A DNA stretch of 64,000 bases. Origin: Kushneria sinocarnis (GTDB lineage Bacteria; Pseudomonadota; Gammaproteobacteria; Pseudomonadales; Halomonadaceae). Below the pieces are notes generated by a model. It saw only the letters and a program-made list of their open reading frames with translations. It was not told the origin of the DNA and did no database searches. The position numbers were made by a program, and so were the translations under genes. This document shows positions 37,899-48,124 of this stretch, piece after piece; position 1 is the first letter of the stretch; each line of letters opens with the position of its first letter. The DNA is taken from contig NZ_RBIN01000004.1 of the NCBI RefSeq assembly GCF_003633775.1, forward strand, positions 62,001 to 126,000, read 5' to 3'.

Positions 37899-38240
37899 TG
37901 CCCACGCTCCGCAGCGGTTTCCGGCTCGATCCGGCGGGGCCGCAGCGTGCCCGCCTCGAGCTCCAGTGCGCGGTCGCAGCGCCCGGCCAGCGCCAGATCA
38001 TGAGTCACCAGCACCAGGGTGGTACCGGCTTCGCGGTTGAGACCGAACAGCAGCTCGGCGATCCGGCCACCGGTGACGCGATCAAGATTGCCGGTGGGCT
38101 CGTCGGCAAAGACCAGCTTCGGCTCGGTGACGAAGGCGCGGGCAATCGCTACCCGCTGCTGTTCGCCACCCGAAAGCTGTTTGGGCAGATGATGCAGCCG
38201 CTCGCCCAGTCCGACCCGCTCCAGCCAGTGCCGGGCGGCC
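37895..38240 (-). pseudogene. ybbA: 3' half of ybbA (ABC ATPase), truncated
   Basis: Readable sequence covers only the C-terminal part of a LolD/YbbA-type ATPase: [14 protein letters not shown], the signature [15 protein letters not shown], Walker [13 protein letters not shown] and the switch histidine in [10 protein letters not shown]. The roughly 125 N-terminal residues with Walker A and the Q-loop are absent. Upstream of about 38240 the DNA switches to plus-strand tesA sequence. The frame stays open across the junction on the minus strand, but that part is antisense to tesA and meaningless. Without Walker A this product cannot bind ATP normally. Confidence 0.85.
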
Positions 38241-38249
38241 GTGGTGTCG

Positions 38250-38773
38250 AGCGCAGCGAGGGCTGGGTCAGTCTGCTGCGCGAACGGCTGGGCGACGCGC
38301 ACCAGGTGGTCAATGCCAGCACCAGTGGCGACACCACGGCCGGCGGCCTCTCCCGGCTGCCCGAGGCCCTCGAACGCACCCGGCCGGACATCGTGCTGCT
38401 CGAGCTCGGCGGCAATGACGGGCTGCGCGGGCTCTCCCTCGAGCAGATGAAGAGCAACCTGGCACAGATGATCGAGCAGAGCCGCGCGGCCGGGGCACGG
38501 GTCGGGCTGCTCGGCATCCGCATTCCGCCGAACTACGGCCAGGCCTATACCGAAGCCTTTCGCGCCATCTATCCCGAGCTGGCCCAGCGCTACGAGATAC
38601 CGCTGGTGCCCTTCCTGCTGGAAGGGGTAGCCCTGAACGATGAGCTGATGCAGAGTGATGGCATCCACCCCAATGCCGAGGGTCAGCCGATCATCCTCGA
38701 CAATGTCTGGCCGGTGTTACAAGGATTGCTGCAAACGCCGGATTCCGCCACTGCGCAACGGGCCGGGTCGTAA
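38250..38773 (+). pseudogene. tesA: 3' part of tesA (GDSL esterase/thioesterase I), truncated
   Basis: Readable sequence begins at [14 protein letters not shown] and continues through [36 protein letters not shown] and the catalytic Asp-His segment [11 protein letters not shown] to the stop. The signal peptide and the GDSL block with the nucleophilic serine, about 40 residues, are missing. In relatives ybbA and tesA are divergent neighbours; here both 5' ends and the intergenic promoters are gone, which one deletion of about 500-600 bp would explain. The plus-strand frame stays open back to 37877 by chance. Confidence 0.85.
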
Positions 38774-38821
38774 GCCGGAGCGGCGTGGTTCAGGGCGATT
38801 TCAGCTGCGCAGGCCAACTCA

Positions 38822-39359
38822 TCGCGACTGATGAAGAAACGGCTGCAAAACCATTGCAGATCTTCCGGCAGGGGGTGGCCTGGCAGCCAACGTTCCTGCA
38901 ACCCTGTCGCGGCTTGCCCGGCAAGGGCAGATTGGTAACCAACGCCTCTGTAGGAGCGGCTTCAGCCGCGAACATGTGGTCACATCCCGGGCAACCCCAT
39001 CGCGACTGAAGTCGCTCCTACAAACCCCTGATGGTTGCAGATACGCCAGTGGCTCCTCATCGCGACTGAAGTCACGGCTGCAACACCATTGCAGATCTTC
39101 CGGCAGGGGTGGTCTGGCAGCCAACGTTCCTGCAACCCTGTCGCGGCTTGCCCGGCAAGGGCAGATTGGCAGCCAACGCCTCTGTAGGAGCGGCTTCAGC
39201 CGCGAACATATGGTCACACCCCGGGGAATCCCATCGCGACTGAAGTCGCTCCTGCAAAATCCCGATGGTTGCAGGTACGCCAGTGGCCTCCCTCATCGCG
39301 ACTGCAGAAACCATTAAAGCCTCCCCGGCCTGCTGCCGTAGGAGCGACTTCAGTCGCGA
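38822..39359. repeat. REP cluster with a ~235-bp tandem duplication
   Basis: Forward cores lie at 38950-38971 and 39184-39205 (GCGGC/GCCGC stem) and at 39338-39359; inverted cores at 39000-39021 and 39234-39255; decayed cores at 38822, 39060 and 39294. The block from about 38822 is repeated from about 39060, including CATTGCAGATCTTCCGGCAG and CTGTCGCGGCTTGCCCGGCA. A related block is present in inverse orientation at 41640-41806. No gene lies in 38774-39433. Confidence 0.92.
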
Positions 39360-39433
39360 TATCATCCGTCTGGCCTGGTAACCATCCCGACGGGCATAAT
39401 CGCCCTCATTGATTCGGCTTACGGGAGTCTTGC

Positions 39434-40405
39434 ATGACCGAGGAACGCTCCTCCTTCGTCGCGGCCTATCGACTGGACGGTCAGGGGGGCGGGCAGCTGC
39501 TCACCCACGACGAACTGACCGGCGCCTGGGCGAGCGACGACGCCCCGCTCTGGATGCATCTGGACTTCACGCACAACGATGTCGAGCACTATCTGAGCCA
39601 GCTCGCCGAACTCGACAAGAACATCGTCGAGGCCCTGCTCGAGGAAGATACCCGCCCCCGGGTGGCGCACTTTCCGGGCGGCATCAATACCACCCTGCGC
39701 GGCATCAACCTCAATCCCGGGGCCTCCCCCGAGGACCTGATTTCGCTGCGGGTCTGGCTGACCCCGAATCGCCTGATCACCCTGCGCCGCCGGCCGCTGC
39801 AGTCGATCCTGCGCGTGCGGGAGTATCTCGATGCCGGCGAGGGTGCGCGCACGGTGTCGGAACTGTTTGCCGGCATGGCGGATGCGCTGGTCGACCGGGT
39901 CGGCGAGCGCACCCACCAGCTCGACGAGTGGCTGGCCGATCTGGAGGAGAAGCAGCTCGAGGATGAACCGGTCGACAGCGATGACATCGCCCGCATCCGC
40001 CGCCCGCTGATCACCCTGCGCCGCTTCATGGACCCCCAGTTCCACTGCCTGTCGCAGCTCGCCGAGATCGGCCTGATCGACGAGACCGGCCGGCTCTGGC
40101 TGCGCGAGGCTGCCAACCAGCTCTACCGCTACGTCGAGGACTTCCGGGCGATGCAGGAGCGCGCGCTGGTGCTGCAGGAGCAGCTGCGCAACGACCAGGA
40201 CGAGAAGCTCAACGCCCGCATGTACCTGCTGGCCATCATCACCACCATCTTCCTGCCGCTGGGCTTTCTCACCGGGCTGCTGGGCATCAACGTCGGTGGT
40301 ATCCCCGGCGCCGACAATCCCTGGGCGTTCACCGTCTTCGTGGTGCTGGTGCTGGCCATCGTGTTCGTGCAGCTGGTCTTTTTCCGCAAGCGGCGCTGGT
40401 GGTAA
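39434..40405 (+). CDS. zntB: CorA-family metal transporter, ZntB-like
   Basis: A 323-residue pentameric-channel type transporter. The soluble N-terminal domain has LWMHLDFTHNDVEHYL near residue 39 and a long helix with QLDEWLADLEEKQLE near 155. Two membrane helices lie at the C-terminus (about residues 263-285 and 297-316), separated by the pore-mouth loop GLLGINVGGIPG. Length and the C-terminal basic tail KRRWW match ZntB (E. coli 327), which imports Zn2+ with protons. The canonical GMN of CorA/ZntB is GIN here. GGGAG precedes the ATG. Confidence 0.82.
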   Translation: MTEERSSFVAAYRLDGQGGGQLLTHDELTGAWASDDAPLWMHLDFTHNDVEHYLSQLAELDKNIVEALLEEDTRPRVAHFPGGINTTLRGINLNPGASPEDLISLRVWLTPNRLITLRRRPLQSILRVREYLDAGEGARTVSELFAGMADALVDRVGERTHQLDEWLADLEEKQLEDEPVDSDDIARIRRPLITLRRFMDPQFHCLSQLAEIGLIDETGRLWLREAANQLYRYVEDFRAMQERALVLQEQLRNDQDEKLNARMYLLAIITTIFLPLGFLTGLLGINVGGIPGADNPWAFTVFVVLVLAIVFVQLVFFRKRRWW

Positions 40406-40418
40406 TCCGCCGGAGCGA

Positions 40419-40688
40419 TCAGCGGTCGGTATGACCGAGATCGCGTTCGGGATCAAGGCGGTCACGCACCAGCCGCTTGAGCGCCTTGATCTCCGGGAAG
40501 CCGCCATCACGCTTGCGCTCCCAGAGCACCTCCCCCTCGTCGGTGACGATTTCGAAATGCCCCCCGTGGCTGGGGGCCAGGGCCACCTGCTCGAGATCCT
40601 CGCCGAAGGTCGAGAGCAGCTCCTGGGCGTACCAGCCGGTGCGCAGCAGCCAGTTGCACTGGGTGCAGTAGTGAAGGGTAATGCGCAT
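40419..40688 (-). CDS. SelT/SelW/SelH (Rdx) family thioredoxin-like protein
   Basis: An 89-residue protein with the CxxC redox motif (Cys8 and Cys11 in YCTQCNW) right after the first beta strand, then WYAQELLSTF, VALAPSHGGHFEI and GEVLWERKRDGGFPE, all typical of the bacterial Rdx family. The position held by selenocysteine in some homologues is cysteine here. AGGAGAGAGGAT lies just upstream of the ATG. It stands alone, convergent with zntB. The physiological partner is unknown. Confidence 0.85.
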   Translation of the reverse strand: MRITLHYCTQCNWLLRTGWYAQELLSTFGEDLEQVALAPSHGGHFEIVTDEGEVLWERKRDGGFPEIKALKRLVRDRLDPERDLGHTDR

Positions 40689-40892
40689 ATCCTCTCTCCT
40701 GGTTCCATCAGCACTGTGAATCAGGCTGCGTTTTTTGTCGGCAAGCTTTGATGATTCTGATGCCGGAAGGGCTTGCCGACAGCCGGCGTGTTGGTAAGAA
40801 TCACCGGCATGACGATTTTCGCCTCCAGCATAAGAAGATCGTGAATAAAACCGACCTTGAGCAAATGATTTAATACAGGGATGTCGTGAGCC

Positions 40893-41330
40893 ATGAGTAC
40901 ACCCCCCATGATCAGCCCGGAGTTGCTTGAACGCGTGGTCAATGCGTCCAGCGACGGCATCGTGGTCGCCGAAAAGGAAGGCAACGAGAACATCCTGATC
41001 TATGTCAACCAGGGCTTCGAGCGACTGACGGGCTACAGTGCCGAGGATATCCTCTATCGCGACTGCCGTTTCCTGCAGAACGGTGACAACCAGCAACCGG
41101 GGCTGGATCGCATCCGCGACTCCCTGAACGAGGGCCTGCCCTGCCGGGAGGTCATCCGCAACTATCGCAGCGATGGTTCCATGTTCTGGAACGAGCTGTC
41201 GATCACGCCGGTTCATGACGAGCAGGATCAGCTGCTCTACTTCGTCGGGGTGCAGAAGGATGTAACCTCGCTGGTGGAGGCGCAGCAGGAGCTCGAACGC
41301 CTGCGCGCCCGGATGGAAACCGCCTCCTGA
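40893..41330 (+). CDS. short LOV-domain blue-light sensor
   Basis: A 145-residue single-domain PAS/LOV protein. The flavin-binding signature is DCRFLQ at residues 57-62, with Cys58 in the adduct-forming position and the family's usual N-C-R-F-L-Q changed to D-C-R-F-L-Q. FERLTGYSAEDIL precedes it and NYRSDGSMFWNELSITPV and YFVGVQKDVT follow. A short C-terminal helix (VEAQQELERLRARME) could form a dimeric coiled coil. No output domain is attached, as in the short LOV proteins of Pseudomonas putida. The ribosome binding site is weak. Neighbours give no clue to the partner. Confidence 0.9.
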   Translation: MSTPPMISPELLERVVNASSDGIVVAEKEGNENILIYVNQGFERLTGYSAEDILYRDCRFLQNGDNQQPGLDRIRDSLNEGLPCREVIRNYRSDGSMFWNELSITPVHDEQDQLLYFVGVQKDVTSLVEAQQELERLRARMETAS

Positions 41331-41422
41331 CAGCACCGCCGTCACCGGCGCACGACACCCCCGTGCCCGAAATCTCAGGACCTCATCGCGACCACGGCCA
41401 TATCTGCCACTACCGGGGTTTT

Positions 41423-41806
41423 GCAGGAGCGACTTCAGTCGCGATGGGGCGACCACGGCCATACCTGCCACTACCGGGGTTTTGTAGGAGCGACTTCAGT
41501 CGCGATGCGGCAACCACGGCCATATCTGCCACCATCGGGGTTTTGTAGGAGCGACTTCAGTCGCGATGCGGCGACCACGGCCATATCTGCCACTATCGGG
41601 GTTTTTGTAGGAGCGACTTCAGTCGCGATGGGGTTGGGTTGCCGGGGTGTGACCACATTTTCGCGGCTGAAGCCGCTCCTACAGAGGCGTTGGCTGATAA
41701 TCTGCCCAGGCTGGGAAAGCCGCGACGGGGTTGCAGGAACGTTGGCTGACAGGCCACCCCCGCCGGAAGAGCTGCAATGGTGTTGCAGGCGCGACTTCAG
41801 TCGCGA
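41423..41806. repeat. REP array (~61-bp period) plus inverted composite unit
   Basis: Forward cores at 41423-41444, 41484-41505, 41545-41566 and 41607-41628 share a spacer with ACGGCCATATCTGCCACTA and CGGGGTTTT. An inverted GCGGC-type core lies at 41661-41682 and a final forward core at 41785-41806. The part 41640-41806 is an inverted relative of the 235-bp unit at 38.8-39.3 kb (AGGCGTTGGCTG, GTTGCAGGAACGTTGGCTG). No gene lies in 41331-41931. Confidence 0.92.
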
Positions 41807-41931
41807 TTCACCACCCCCGGCCGCCGTCGCCCGGTCACTCACAATTGCGCCGGAGGTTATTGCCAGCGGCGCGGGTTAACGCTATATAGCCTCCTTATAC
41901 GGCATGCGTTGTCATCTGGAGGAGTGGGTTG

Positions 41932-42108
41932 ATGAGTGGCGAACTGAATACCGGCGACGACTTCGAAGCCATCAACGACGAGCAGTACTCTCCACCGCGC
42001 CCCCGCAAGGGCGAGCTCTGCGCCCGGCGGCGCATCGAGGCGCTGCTGGAGGAGCGCCAGCTGCGCCAGGCCCTGGCAGACAGCTGGGGAAGCGACGAGG
42101 AGGAGTAG
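41932..42108 (+). CDS. PA3496-like small protein
   Basis: A 58-residue acidic-basic protein with GGAGGAG upstream of the ATG. The central segment RRRIEALLEERQLRQAL matches the small PA3496-type family of pseudomonads and relatives, described in databases as a putative envelope-integrity protein; the rest is low-complexity (DDFEAINDE, SDEEE). No membrane segment or signal peptide is visible. The function is not established. Confidence 0.7.
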   Translation: MSGELNTGDDFEAINDEQYSPPRPRKGELCARRRIEALLEERQLRQALADSWGSDEEE

Positions 42109-42259
42109 CCGGCGACTGGCCGCCCCTCCCCCACGGCGGGCGCCACCCGGCGTGCGCTGCTCATTCGCGCGCCGGTGGCCCGATCCGGCTGGCCCCATTT
42201 CCGTGAGGGGCTTATCATCGGGACATATTCACCTCTCGACACAACAGAGCCGAATCTCC

Positions 42260-43921
<1,662 letters not shown>

Positions 43922-43946
43922 CGATCCGCCTCGAAGCCGGGCTTCG

Positions 43947-43979
43947 GGCCTCCGCCGATTCCGTCGGCGGAGGCCTTTT
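43947..43979 (+). terminator. intrinsic terminator of ettA
   Basis: A perfect 12-bp stem GGCCTCCGCCGA / TCGGCGGAGGCC with a 5-base loop is followed by TTTT, 26 bases after the ettA stop. Confidence 0.9.
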
Positions 43980-44089
43980 GCTACCCCTCCCTCACCCGAC
44001 CCGGAATGCCCCATCCCCATGTCCCAATGGTTGAGCTATCCCGTTGATCTGGCTCGGCGCTTCTTTCACAGCATTGCCTACTACCCGTT

Positions 44090-44111
44090 GTAGGAGCGAC
44101 TTCAGTCGCGA
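44090..44111 (+). repeat. single REP core
   Basis: An isolated GTAGGAGCGACTTCAGTCGCGA core in the 250-bp gap between ettA and the convergent lpxL gene. Confidence 0.95.
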
Positions 44112-44169
44112 TGGGGTTCGCCGTGATGTGCAAGCCGAGACCACGTCTGCAGCTGCCCGGCAGCAGATA

Positions 44170-45129
44170 TCAATAAAACCCGCTCTCCCCTTCCGGGCGG
44201 GTCTTGAAGCGCCGATGCAGCCAGAGATACTGCTCGGGATGGCGACGGATGGCTGCCTCGATGAAGGCGTTGACCTGGGCGGCATCGGCCACGTCATCGC
44301 CGCTGGGGAAGTTCTCCAGCGCCGGCAGATACTCCAGCGTGTAGGTGTAATCATCGGGGTTGCGATGAAACACCAGCGGCATCACCGGCGCCCCGGTCAT
44401 CCGGGCAATGCGAGCGGTCAGGGTGATCGAGGCGGCGTCGATGCCGAAGAACGGGGCAAAGACGCTCGATTCGCGCCCGAAATCCTGGTCCGGCGAATAC
44501 CACACCGCATGGCCGCTGCGGATGCGGCGCACCACCCCGCGCAGATCGTGACGATCGATCGCCGCGCCGAAGATGCGTCGCCGGGCATGGGTCATGAAAC
44601 GCTCGAACAGCGGATTGTCATGCGGGCGATAGACCACGTCGGCATCGAAGAAGAGCGAGTGCAGCGCCCCGCCCAGATCGAGCGTCGAGAAGTGGATGCC
44701 GATGATCAGCACCCCCTTGCCCTGCGCGCGCGCCGCGGCCATGTGCTCGGTGCCCAGAAAGGTGACGCGGTGGCGCATGTGCTCGGGATCGCGACACCAG
44801 CCGGTAGCGGTCTCGAAGATGCCGATGCCGTTGGAGTGAAAGGTCCGCCGCACCAGCCGCTGCTGCTCGCGTTCGCTCAGTTCAGGGAAGCACAGGCGCA
44901 GGTTGGTTTCGGTGATGTGCCGGCGACGGCGGGCAAACCGCCACGCCAGTTCGCCGATCAGGCGCCCCAGCCAGAGCCGCAGCCGCCAGGGCAGCCAGGC
45001 GCCGAGGCGCATCAGGGCGATCATGGCCCACATGGGCCAGTAGCGCGGATGGGCAAAGCTTGCGGGATAGGGCTTGCGTTTACGGGCCATGAAGGCGTAA
45101 TGACTCGGGTCGCTTGAAGCAGCCGCCAT
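44170..45129 (-). CDS. lpxL: lipid A lauroyl-type acyltransferase
   Basis: Inner-membrane enzyme adding a secondary acyl chain to Kdo-lipid A. The 319-residue protein has the N-terminal FAHPRYWPMW segment seen in LpxL, one membrane helix (about residues 40-60), and the catalytic H-x4-D/E motif GIHFSTLDLGG near residue 155. VYRPHDNP and YSPDQDFG follow in the substrate region. I chose the ATG at 45129, which has GGGGTG upstream; an internal ATG at 45090 (MARKRKPYP) is also possible. A second family member lies at 60235. Confidence 0.85.
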   Translation of the reverse strand: MAAASSDPSHYAFMARKRKPYPASFAHPRYWPMWAMIALMRLGAWLPWRLRLWLGRLIGELAWRFARRRRHITETNLRLCFPELSEREQQRLVRRTFHSNGIGIFETATGWCRDPEHMRHRVTFLGTEHMAAARAQGKGVLIIGIHFSTLDLGGALHSLFFDADVVYRPHDNPLFERFMTHARRRIFGAAIDRHDLRGVVRRIRSGHAVWYSPDQDFGRESSVFAPFFGIDAASITLTARIARMTGAPVMPLVFHRNPDDYTYTLEYLPALENFPSGDDVADAAQVNAFIEAAIRRHPEQYLWLHRRFKTRPEGESGFY

Positions 45130-45157
45130 TGTAGGCACCCCGGGCGGCGACGTCACG

Positions 45158-46264
45158 TCAGGACGACGAGCGTAACCACGGGCGCCGGGGCACCCGGGCC
45201 GTGACCCCGGTCAGCAGGGTGTAGCTGATGGTATCGCAGCAGGCCGCGACCTCATTGACCGGCAGCACCGTACCGTCGGGCGCGCGCCCCCACAGGGTGA
45301 CCCGCGAGCCGACGCCGGCCGCGGGCAGCCCGGTAATATCGACGATCAGCATGTCCATCGACACCCGCCCGGCCAGCGCTGCCCGCTGCCCGTCGACCAG
45401 CACCGGGGTGCCATCGACGGCGTGCCGGTCATAGCCATCGCCATAGCCGCAGGCGACCACGCCGAGCCGGGTGCGGCGTTCGGTCACGAAACGGCTGCCA
45501 TAGCCGACCGGCTCGCCGGCGGCCAGTTCACGCACCGCAATCAGCCGGCTTTCCAGCGTCATGACCGGCTGCAGGGCGCTGCTCAGGTCATTGGCATGGG
45601 TCAGCGGATCGGCCCCGTAGAGCATGATGCCGGGGCGCACCCAGTCACCGTGCGCCGTGGGCCGGGAGAGCGTGGCCGGCGAGTTCGCCCAGCAGACCGG
45701 CGGCTCGCCCAGCGCCTGACGCAGCCCGGCAACCGCCGTCAGCTGACGATCGAAGAGTGCACACGCCGGCTGATCGGCAGTGGCGAAATGGGTCATCAGT
45801 CCGCACTCGCCCACCGCCGGCAGGGCGTTCAGACGCCGCCAGACATCGGGCACCGCCTCCGGGGTGAAGCCCAGCCGGTGCATGCCGCTATCACACTTCA
45901 GCCACACTGCGATCGGCGCGCTGACCCGGGCCTCGGCGAGGGCCTCGAGCTGCCACTCGCTGTGCACCACGCAGACCAGCTGCTGCGCAGCGATGAGCTC
46001 GAGCTCGCCGGGTTCGAAGAAGCCTTCCAGCAGCACGATGGGCTGCGTGATCCCGCCTTCGCGCAGCGCCAGCGCCTCTTCGATCGCGGCCACCCCGAAG
46101 GCCGGGGCCAGGTCGCTCAGGGCCCGGGCGCACTCGAGCGCCCCATGGCCGTAGGCATTCGCCTTGAGCACGGCCAGTGCCCGGCTGCCGGGCGCTGCCC
46201 GGCATGCCAGTCGATAGTTGTGGCGAAGCGCCTCGGTATCAATCAGAGCCTGGAGCGGACGCAT
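45158..46264 (-). CDS. alr: alanine racemase
   Basis: PLP enzyme making D-alanine for peptidoglycan. The 368-residue protein has the cofactor lysine in VLKANAYGHG (Lys34), the catalytic tyrosine in EPVGYGSRF, and the family segments SMDMLIVD and GYGDGYDR. HFATADQP lies near residue 160. Length is standard. It lies 11 bases downstream of tolC on the same strand. Confidence 0.95.
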   Translation of the reverse strand: MRPLQALIDTEALRHNYRLACRAAPGSRALAVLKANAYGHGALECARALSDLAPAFGVAAIEEALALREGGITQPIVLLEGFFEPGELELIAAQQLVCVVHSEWQLEALAEARVSAPIAVWLKCDSGMHRLGFTPEAVPDVWRRLNALPAVGECGLMTHFATADQPACALFDRQLTAVAGLRQALGEPPVCWANSPATLSRPTAHGDWVRPGIMLYGADPLTHANDLSSALQPVMTLESRLIAVRELAAGEPVGYGSRFVTERRTRLGVVACGYGDGYDRHAVDGTPVLVDGQRAALAGRVSMDMLIVDITGLPAAGVGSRVTLWGRAPDGTVLPVNEVAACCDTISYTLLTGVTARVPRRPWLRSSS

Positions 46265-46275
46265 GGCAATCGATG

Positions 46276-47820
46276 TCAGGGAGTCTGCGAAGCACCGGGC
46301 ATCGAGGCCTGCCGCACCCGCGAGGCCTGGTTGCCGCCGCCACTGCCCTGATTCACGCCGGGCAGGCCCGAAAGCGGCTGGTCGTCATCACTGCCGGCAC
46401 TGTCGAGTGTCCCGTCTCCCCTGCCGGACTGCTGATACTGCGACAGGAAATCGAGACGCACGGCCTTGTTCTCGCGCAGCCAGTCGTTGAGGGTGCTGAT
46501 CGTGCCGACATCGAGAATGCCAGCGGACTGGCGCAGGCTCAGCAGATCGGTGATGTAGTTGTAGCGGGCATCGGCATAGTCATAGATGGCCGAATAGAGG
46601 TTCTGCTGGGCGTCGAGTACGTCGACGATGTTGCGCGTCCCCACTTCATAGCCGCTGCGGGTCGCTTCCAACGAGGCGCGGTTGGACTCGATCGAGCGCT
46701 GGCGGGCCTGAACGGTCAGCACGTCGTTGACTACCGAGGCAAAGTAGGAGCGCACGTTCTGCACGGCGCTGCGCAGACTCGATTCGGCCTGATACTGCGA
46801 CTGCTCCAGCGAGTAGGTGCTCTGGCGCACCTGGGCGCTGGTCGAACCGCCGGAGTAGATGGGCACGTTGGCCTGCAGGCCGATCTGACTCTGGCGATCG
46901 TCATCCCCGTCCAGCCGCTCGTTCGAGCTGTCGCCCCACTGATAGTTGGCAAAGGCCGAGAGCGTCGGCAGGTGCCCCGCCCGGGAGGTATCCAGATTGG
47001 AGCGTGCCACCTCAATGCCGGCCCGTGCGGCCTTGAGATCCAGATTCCGGGTGGACGCCATGTCGACCCAGGCATCCCGCGAGGAGGGTTCGGGATTGCG
47101 GATCGGCAGGTCGTCGGCCAGTCCGTCGATGCTGGCGTACTGCTGACCGGTCAGCTGTTCGAGCCGCTCGAAGTTGACCTGCAGGGTGCTCTCCTGGGCG
47201 ATGCGCTCGGAGCGGGTCTGATCGTAGGTCGCCTGCGCCTCGTAGACATCGGTCGCGGCCACCGTACCTACATCGAACTGCTGCCGTGCCTGACGCAGCT
47301 CGCTGGCCACGGCCCGCTCCTCGGCGCGCAGCGTGTCGAGCTGCTCCTTGGCGCGCAGCACCTCGAAGTAGGCCTCGGCCACGTTGTAGAGCAGCTGCTG
47401 ACGATCACTGGCCAGCGACAGCGCTTCCTGGGCGGTTTCGCGCTTGGCCGCCTCGAGCTGATACCAGTTGGTGGCATCGAACAGCGCCTGGGTGGCCTCG
47501 ACCTGAACGCTGCGCGAGCTGTAGTGGTTGTCGCTGCCGCCAGCGCCACCACCACCAATACCGTCGAGCCCGTCGGCGCCGCCCGACTGCTGCGAATCGA
47601 TGTTGTAGCGGGTGATGCTGCCCGATGCGGTCACCTGTGGCAGCAGGTCACCACGGGCGATCGCCTCCCCTTCCCGGGTACTGCTGTAGCCCGCCCGTGA
47701 TGCCGCCAGATCCGCATTGTTGACCAGGGCGTCACGCGCGACGGTCATGAGATCCGCCGCTTGCGCCTGACCGGCCACGGAAATGGCGATTACCAGTGGC
47801 AGCACTCTGAACTTCGGCAT
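46276..47820 (-). CDS. tolC: TolC outer membrane efflux channel
   Basis: Trimeric outer-membrane channel used by tripartite efflux pumps and type I secretion. A signal peptide (residues 1-21, ending GQAQA) precedes two repeated beta/helical halves: ARDALVNNADLAASRAGY near residue 30 and NLDLKAARAGIEVARSNL near 250, with long coiled helices (QRQLLYNVAEAYFEVLRAKEQL-like, near 140). The C-terminal tail after about 440 is Gly/Ser/Gln-rich with poor conservation. The 514-residue length is close to other TolC proteins. AGGAAAAG precedes the ATG. No pump partner genes are next to it. Confidence 0.92.
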   Translation of the reverse strand: MPKFRVLPLVIAISVAGQAQAADLMTVARDALVNNADLAASRAGYSSTREGEAIARGDLLPQVTASGSITRYNIDSQQSGGADGLDGIGGGGAGGSDNHYSSRSVQVEATQALFDATNWYQLEAAKRETAQEALSLASDRQQLLYNVAEAYFEVLRAKEQLDTLRAEERAVASELRQARQQFDVGTVAATDVYEAQATYDQTRSERIAQESTLQVNFERLEQLTGQQYASIDGLADDLPIRNPEPSSRDAWVDMASTRNLDLKAARAGIEVARSNLDTSRAGHLPTLSAFANYQWGDSSNERLDGDDDRQSQIGLQANVPIYSGGSTSAQVRQSTYSLEQSQYQAESSLRSAVQNVRSYFASVVNDVLTVQARQRSIESNRASLEATRSGYEVGTRNIVDVLDAQQNLYSAIYDYADARYNYITDLLSLRQSAGILDVGTISTLNDWLRENKAVRLDFLSQYQQSGRGDGTLDSAGSDDDQPLSGLPGVNQGSGGGNQASRVRQASMPGASQTP

Positions 47821-48124
47821 CGGACTTTTCCTGTAACAGGGGACGAGCACAGCCGCCCATGGAGTTCGGTAATTCTGGATGTATCATCGCACGACCTGCC
47901 GCCGTGGTGATCTGCTGGCGAAAGCGGCCGCCAGCCGTGGCGGCCCCTTCCGTAACTTACATACATTCCAGCATGTTTAAGTGCGCACATTCTAGCGCGA
48001 CATGGCGCAAATAATAAGCATCCGGCCGAAAGGCGGCATCCGCATACGCGACAGGCGGCACTGCGCAAGCAGTGCCGCCTGTCGATTCCGGCAGGGCCGG
48101 ATCGGCTGAACCGATCCGGTCCGA
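47821..48124. other. intergenic region between tolC and rpoS with two stem-loops
   Basis: A perfect 12-bp stem AGGCGGCACTGC / GCAGTGCCGCCT (48053-48080, loop GCAA) and a stem CCGGATCGG / CCGATCCGG (48099-48121) lie just past the rpoS stop. Neither has a clear U-tract; they probably end or stabilise the rpoS transcript. The tolC promoter should be in 47821-48000, but no convincing boxes are visible. Confidence 0.55.

Noticed and set aside
35943-38003. Very long plus-strand reading frame (about 690 codons)
   Set aside because: It is antisense to the YbbP-like permease gene and results from its GC-rich codon use; the translation is Gln/Arg/His-rich without any family motif.
37895-38668. A 257-codon minus-strand frame ending in an ABC ATPase C-terminus
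   Set aside because: Its first ~140 codons are antisense to tesA and lack Walker A; not a real ATPase.
37877-38773. A 298-codon plus-strand frame ending in a TesA-like C-terminus
   Set aside because: Its first ~125 codons are antisense to ybbA; it is a deletion junction that stays open by chance, so it is reported as two truncated genes.
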